Assembly: GCA_002506105.1 (NCBI GenBank) | Contig: DAWU01000028.1 | Span: 1-64,000 of the forward strand | Reading direction: 5' to 3' | Source of the DNA: Methanolinea sp. UBA275 | GTDB taxonomy: Archaea; Halobacteriota; Methanomicrobia; Methanomicrobiales; Methanospirillaceae | DNA: 64,000 bases | Shown here: positions 60,994 through 64,000 of the stretch, one piece after another | Layout of the letters: every line of letters begins with the position of its first letter | How positions within the stretch are numbered: position 1 is the stretch's first letter | Position numbers and translations under genes: made by a program | Notes under the pieces: model-generated | Database searches by the model: none | What the model saw: the letters and a program-made list of their open reading frames with translations, nothing else | What the model was told of the DNA's origin: nothing

Positions 60994-61064
60994 GCATCGA
61001 TGGTCTAGTGGCATGACTTAGGCCTTCCAAGCCTATAGCCCGGGTTCAATTCCCGGTCGATGCA
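60994..61064 (+). tRNA. tRNA-Gly (anticodon TCC)
   Basis: The 7-bp acceptor stem pairs GCATCGA with TCGATGC. The anticodon stem TAGGC/GCCTA encloses CTTCCAA, giving TCC. The T-arm CCGGG-TTCAATT-CCCGG is complete. CCA is not encoded. There is no intron. Confidence 0.95.
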
Positions 61065-61067
61065 TTC

Positions 61068-61141
61068 GGGCTCGTGGTCTAGCTGGTTATGACGTCGCCT
61101 TCACACGGCGGAGGTCAGGAGTTCGAATCTCCTCGAGCCCA
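61068..61141 (+). tRNA. tRNA-Val (anticodon CAC)
   Basis: The acceptor GGGCTCG pairs with CGAGCCC. The anticodon loop TTCACAC gives CAC, and the T-arm AGGAG-TTCGAAT-CTCCT is complete. It starts three bases after tRNA-Gly. CCA is not encoded and no intron is seen. Confidence 0.95.
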
Positions 61142-61245
61142 TCAGAGACGGGTGCATTTTACAATGCGCCTGTTCCGGTGACTTCTTTTTTTAAAGAATG
61201 ATTGGCCTTTCCCCAACAGTCTGGTGAAAATTGTATTTGGACGTT

Positions 61246-61500
61246 ATGGAAAAAGGGATGAGAATCCTTTTACCACGATACAAAATATACTGGGATGATC
61301 CGCCTGTGAAAAAGAACACTCCCGACATGGTTTTTCTGATCTTCGCAACATTCCTTCTCTTACCGGTAGGCTTGTTCTTCCTGCTGGTTTCAGTGGGAAA
61401 TTTGATGTATGGTGATCGTATTATAGGGATGGGGTCAATGGTCGGGTGTATTGTATGTGCTGGTGCCATGTACTACCTCGTAAAAAGATTCAGGGAGTGA
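61246..61500 (+). CDS. Small membrane protein of unknown function
   Basis: This 84-residue protein has two hydrophobic segments (about residues 29-53 and 58-76), separated by a short loop (MYGDRIIGMGS). The N-terminus is soluble and contains KIYWDDPPVKKN. No family is recognised. The ATG at 61246 is assumed; a TTG at 61231 or an ATG at 61258 are alternatives. It lies 4 bases before the binding-protein gene and may be co-transcribed with it. Confidence 0.65.
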   Translation: MEKGMRILLPRYKIYWDDPPVKKNTPDMVFLIFATFLLLPVGLFFLLVSVGNLMYGDRIIGMGSMVGCIVCAGAMYYLVKRFRE

Positions 61501-61504
61501 CTGA

Positions 61505-62266
61505 ATGTTCAAACGCCTTATACTCTCTATATGCGTGATAATCCTGATTGGAGCATGTATTCTGGCTCTTCTTCCGGGTCCCGCGGAAAGGCAGCATGAC
61601 CTTGCAGACATTACGTGGTATACTGAAGAGTATCCCCCGTATAATTATGCAGAAATGGGTGTGGCGGAAGGGATTGCGGTAGACGTGCTCAACGAGGTGT
61701 TGACGAGAGAGGGAATCGATCCAAAAGATGCGGATATCAAGGTTGAATCATGGTCTGAAGGGTATCAGACCGTGATCCACACTCCGATGACCGCGATCTT
61801 CTCTACGGCAAGGACGCCGGAACGTGAACACCTGTTCAAATGGGCAGGCCCGGTATTTTCTTCAGAAAACGTTCTATTTGCAAGAGAGGATATGAATGTG
61901 ACCGTTTCCGGTCCCCGGGATCTCGCGCAATTAAGGATTGGAATAATCCGGGACGATATTGCGGGTGCCGATCTCCTTTCCCTTGGTATTGTACCAAAGG
62001 ACCTTGTGGTCTCTACGAACTCCAGTGAAATAGTATCGCTCCTTGAGTCGGCGGAGATCGATGTTTGGGCATATGCAGAACTGCCAGGAGAGATGATCCT
62101 CACCAGGGCATCAGGAGAGGGCCTGCAGGCACAGTACAAGAAGGTTTACTCATTAGGGACCAGGGATTACTTCTTTGCTTTCAACCGGGAGGTTCCCGAT
62201 GAAGTGGTGGACGAATTCCAGGAAGGGATCGATCGGCTGATGCGAGGGCCCGGCGACACGGCCTGA
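61505..62266 (+). CDS. Periplasmic-binding (family 3 solute-binding type) protein
   Basis: This 253-residue secreted protein has an N-terminal hydrophobic signal/anchor (residues 5-25). The rest is a type II periplasmic-binding fold, with DITWYTEEYPPYNYAEMG, STARTPEREHLFKWAGPV and DVWAYAELPGEMIL. Family 3 proteins bind amino acids or similar solutes. No ABC permease or ATPase is adjacent, so it may be a sensor or an orphan. Confidence 0.83.
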   Translation: MFKRLILSICVIILIGACILALLPGPAERQHDLADITWYTEEYPPYNYAEMGVAEGIAVDVLNEVLTREGIDPKDADIKVESWSEGYQTVIHTPMTAIFSTARTPEREHLFKWAGPVFSSENVLFAREDMNVTVSGPRDLAQLRIGIIRDDIAGADLLSLGIVPKDLVVSTNSSEIVSLLESAEIDVWAYAELPGEMILTRASGEGLQAQYKKVYSLGTRDYFFAFNREVPDEVVDEFQEGIDRLMRGPGDTA

Positions 62267-62432
62267 TATTCGTGAGACGCGGTCTTTTCGGCTTATGCTC
62301 TCATCTCTAGCCTGATCGGAGAGAAGGAGATGAACTGGTGTTCTCCGCCATAATCCCTGGAAAACATTCTCTCAATGATTCTTTTCTCTCTCCAAATGGA
62401 ATGTTATAAGAGATTTGATACATCAAATCAGG

Positions 62433-62442
62433 TTTTATATAT
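62433..62442 (+). promoter_or_regulatory. TATA box of the TPR gene
   Basis: TTTTATATAT is centred about 36 bases before the ATG at 62474, giving a leader of about 10 bases. The preceding 160 bases show no gene. Confidence 0.55.
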
Positions 62443-62473
62443 CTCGCCATACACCAATGAATACTGCATCAAG

Positions 62474-63340
62474 ATGAGTGTGAGGGGCATCGGGAATCGG
62501 GGGTGGAGGATCGGGCTGTCGCTGGTAGTGATGGTGCTCCTAATGAGTATTTCCGGGCCAGCCCTTGCCGATAATCCCTCCGAATTGGCGATGACACTCT
62601 CAAAGAGAGCGGATGACCTTGTAGCGCAGGAACGGTATACCGAGGCTATCGTTGTGTATAATGAAGCCATTGCGCTCGATCCCTACAGCAGCACCATATG
62701 GAACAGGCTTGGGATTGCAGAGATGAATGCAGGAAGGTATCCTGATGCGGTTGTTGCATTCCAGAGGGCGCTTGATCTCGATCCCTACTATGCAAAGGCA
62801 TGGAGGAACAAGGGCGATGCTCTCCAGGCACAGGGAGAATTCCAGGCATCAAACGAGGCATATGACCGGGCTCTTACGATTAATTCCAATGATCTTCATG
62901 CGATTCTCCAGAAAGGGATAAACCTCCAGAATATGGGGAGATCGGACCAGGCGATGGAGGCATACAACGAGGTAATAAGGCTCGCAGAACGAGAGGTGCG
63001 GAGAAATCCCAACGAGGCACAATATGATGCAACACTCTGGGCAAACAAGGGTGAAGCACTGGCAAGGCTGGGCCGTTTTGAAGAAGCACTCGGCTCGTAT
63101 CAGACTGCGGTTCAGATCAATCCCAAATACGAGCGTGCTCTTACAGGGGTTGAATACGTGAATGAGACCCTCTTTCGGGCAAAAGTATCTCCCGAATCGA
63201 TTGTGACGCCCATTCAACCGAAGCCCGCTGAATCAGAAGAACTGCCGATCCCCCTCTCTCCCTTTTCAATGATACTTGCATGGTGTATTGTGTCATCCGC
63301 GGCAGTGCTCCGGGTCAGGATATCAGCGAATCGCCGCTGA
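62474..63340 (+). CDS. Secreted or anchored TPR protein
   Basis: This 288-residue protein has a signal peptide (residues about 10-33, LSLVVMVLLMSISGPALA) and three to five tetratricopeptide repeats (about residues 40-225; for example AIVVYNEAIALDPYSSTIWNRLG). A Pro-rich linker is followed by a hydrophobic C-terminus (FSMILAWCIVSSAAVL) and basic residues, like a C-terminal membrane anchor or sorting tail. It probably mediates protein contacts at the cell surface. Confidence 0.85.
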   Translation: MSVRGIGNRGWRIGLSLVVMVLLMSISGPALADNPSELAMTLSKRADDLVAQERYTEAIVVYNEAIALDPYSSTIWNRLGIAEMNAGRYPDAVVAFQRALDLDPYYAKAWRNKGDALQAQGEFQASNEAYDRALTINSNDLHAILQKGINLQNMGRSDQAMEAYNEVIRLAEREVRRNPNEAQYDATLWANKGEALARLGRFEEALGSYQTAVQINPKYERALTGVEYVNETLFRAKVSPESIVTPIQPKPAESEELPIPLSPFSMILAWCIVSSAAVLRVRISANRR

Positions 63341-63361
63341 TTTTCGAGGCGGCAGGCATTC

Positions 63362-64000
63362 ATGGTATTCTTCCATCTCATCCTTACTGACACCTGTAAC
63401 TTGTGCTGCAGCTATTGCCGCGGAAAGATCCACTCGGGCGATGTTGAGTGGTGCGGCCGGGACGTAGAGATCGACACGGCGCTTCCCCCGGATCTCAGCA
63501 TCGATCTCGATGATCTCTATACGTTTATTGAAAGGGATCCCGATGCCTGCATCACGTTTTACGGGGGAGAACCTCTGATGAGGAGTGACCTGATCACCGA
63601 GATCATGGATCATGCCCCACCGTGCAGGTTCATGATCCAGACAAACGGTCTTCTCCTGAAGGATCTTGAACCCCGCCATATCCGCCGGTTCGAAACAATC
63701 CTGGTCTCCATAGATGGACCGCCCCCGGTTACGGACAGGCATCGCGGAGCGGGTACATATCAACGGGTCATGGAAAATTGTGCATACCTCGAATCTGCCG
63801 GCTTTACGGGAGAGTTGATCGCGAGGATGACCGTGGGTGAGGATGTTGACATTCATGATGCGGTAACATTCCTGCACAGAAACAGGGATCATTCCTTTCG
63901 CGCTCTCCACTGGCAGATGGATGCGGAGTTTGCAGGAGATGCAGGAACCCGCTCATTCCATAGGTGGCTCAATGAATCATACAATCCAGGGATACGCCGT
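63362..64000 (+). CDS. Radical SAM enzyme, putative peptide maturase (partial)
   Basis: The open frame runs from the ATG at 63362 to the window end (213 codons) without a stop. It begins MVFFHLILTDTCNLCCSYCRG, with the C-x3-C-x2-C motif that binds the radical SAM [4Fe-4S] cluster. It then has ITFYGGEPLM and FMIQTNGLLL and LVSIDGPP, which are typical of SPASM-type peptide-modifying enzymes. It resembles the archaeal AF1577 family. The C-terminal clusters and any precursor gene lie outside the window. Confidence 0.85.
   Translation, partial: MVFFHLILTDTCNLCCSYCRGKIHSGDVEWCGRDVEIDTALPPDLSIDLDDLYTFIERDPDACITFYGGEPLMRSDLITEIMDHAPPCRFMIQTNGLLLKDLEPRHIRRFETILVSIDGPPPVTDRHRGAGTYQRVMENCAYLESAGFTGELIARMTVGEDVDIHDAVTFLHRNRDHSFRALHWQMDAEFAGDAGTRSFHRWLNESYNPGIRR

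Overview
The window is chromosomal DNA of a methanogenic archaeon, most likely of the order Methanomicrobiales (inference; genus not resolved). The evidence is gene content. It carries component A2 of the methyl-coenzyme M reductase activation system, a YcaO protein, a DUF2098 protein, CTP-type riboflavin kinase, archaeal FAD synthetase, a thermosome, deoxyhypusine synthase, TiaS, a Kae1-Bud32 fusion, RPA-type single-strand binding proteins and the archaeal aIF2gamma-Rpo7-Spt4-S24e-S27ae block. Several genes have a TATA-like box about 25 bases before the start codon, which is typical of archaeal leaderless transcription. Coding density is high, with many ATGA, GTGA and TGATG overlaps. I see no IS element, CRISPR array, prophage or rRNA.

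Layout: 1-3.35 kb (minus) is a mevalonate-entry operon: HTH regulator, HMG-CoA synthase, thiolase and a DUF35 protein. 3.4-4.9 kb (plus) is ribK-ribB. 5-7 kb (minus) holds an unlisted-size 52-residue gene and an RPA pair. 7.2-11.6 kb holds a DUF1858 protein (plus), then minus-strand CbiZ with a stand-alone glycyl-radical-domain protein, then tiaS-dys-pyrF. 11.6-14.7 kb (plus) is a regulator, thermosome and Zn-ribbon protein. 14.9-19.5 kb (minus) is pyruvate:ferredoxin oxidoreductase (B-A-gamma-delta order) and atwA. 19.6-22.9 kb (minus) has a DUF134 regulator, small proteins, YkgJ-type, TruA and PHP genes, with a shared palindrome in two promoters. 22.9-26.6 kb (plus) is a DHPS-like protein, a JAMM protease, RibL and an encapsulin operon with ferritin-like cargo. 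26.5-29.9 kb (minus) is an MrfB-MrfA repair pair.

30-48.4 kb is almost wholly plus strand: HAD phosphatase, transglutaminase-like lipoprotein, (a solitary minus-strand DNA methyltransferase), SufC-SufB, Pcm, a cyclase-family protein, a protein I cannot identify, then GlmM, two sugar nucleotidyltransferases, GlmS, two glycosyltransferases, AglB and a histone-deacetylase-fold protein. Together these can make UDP-GlcNAc from fructose-6-phosphate, build a glycan and transfer it to asparagine. 48.4-52.1 kb has YcaO, DUF2098, NikR, a PP2C-like protein and a membrane hydrolase. 52.2-58.2 kb (plus) is the information-processing block ending in RdgB and L40e. 58.2-61.1 kb has DUF1917, Thi4, HtpX and two tRNAs three bases apart. 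The right edge has a membrane protein, a periplasmic-binding-type lipoprotein-like protein, a TPR protein and a radical SAM gene cut by the window end.

The most notable items are the encapsulin nanocompartment operon, the free-standing NrdD-type glycyl radical domain next to a cobinamide hydrolase, the palindromic operators around the DUF134 gene and upstream of mrfB, and the compact N-glycosylation locus.
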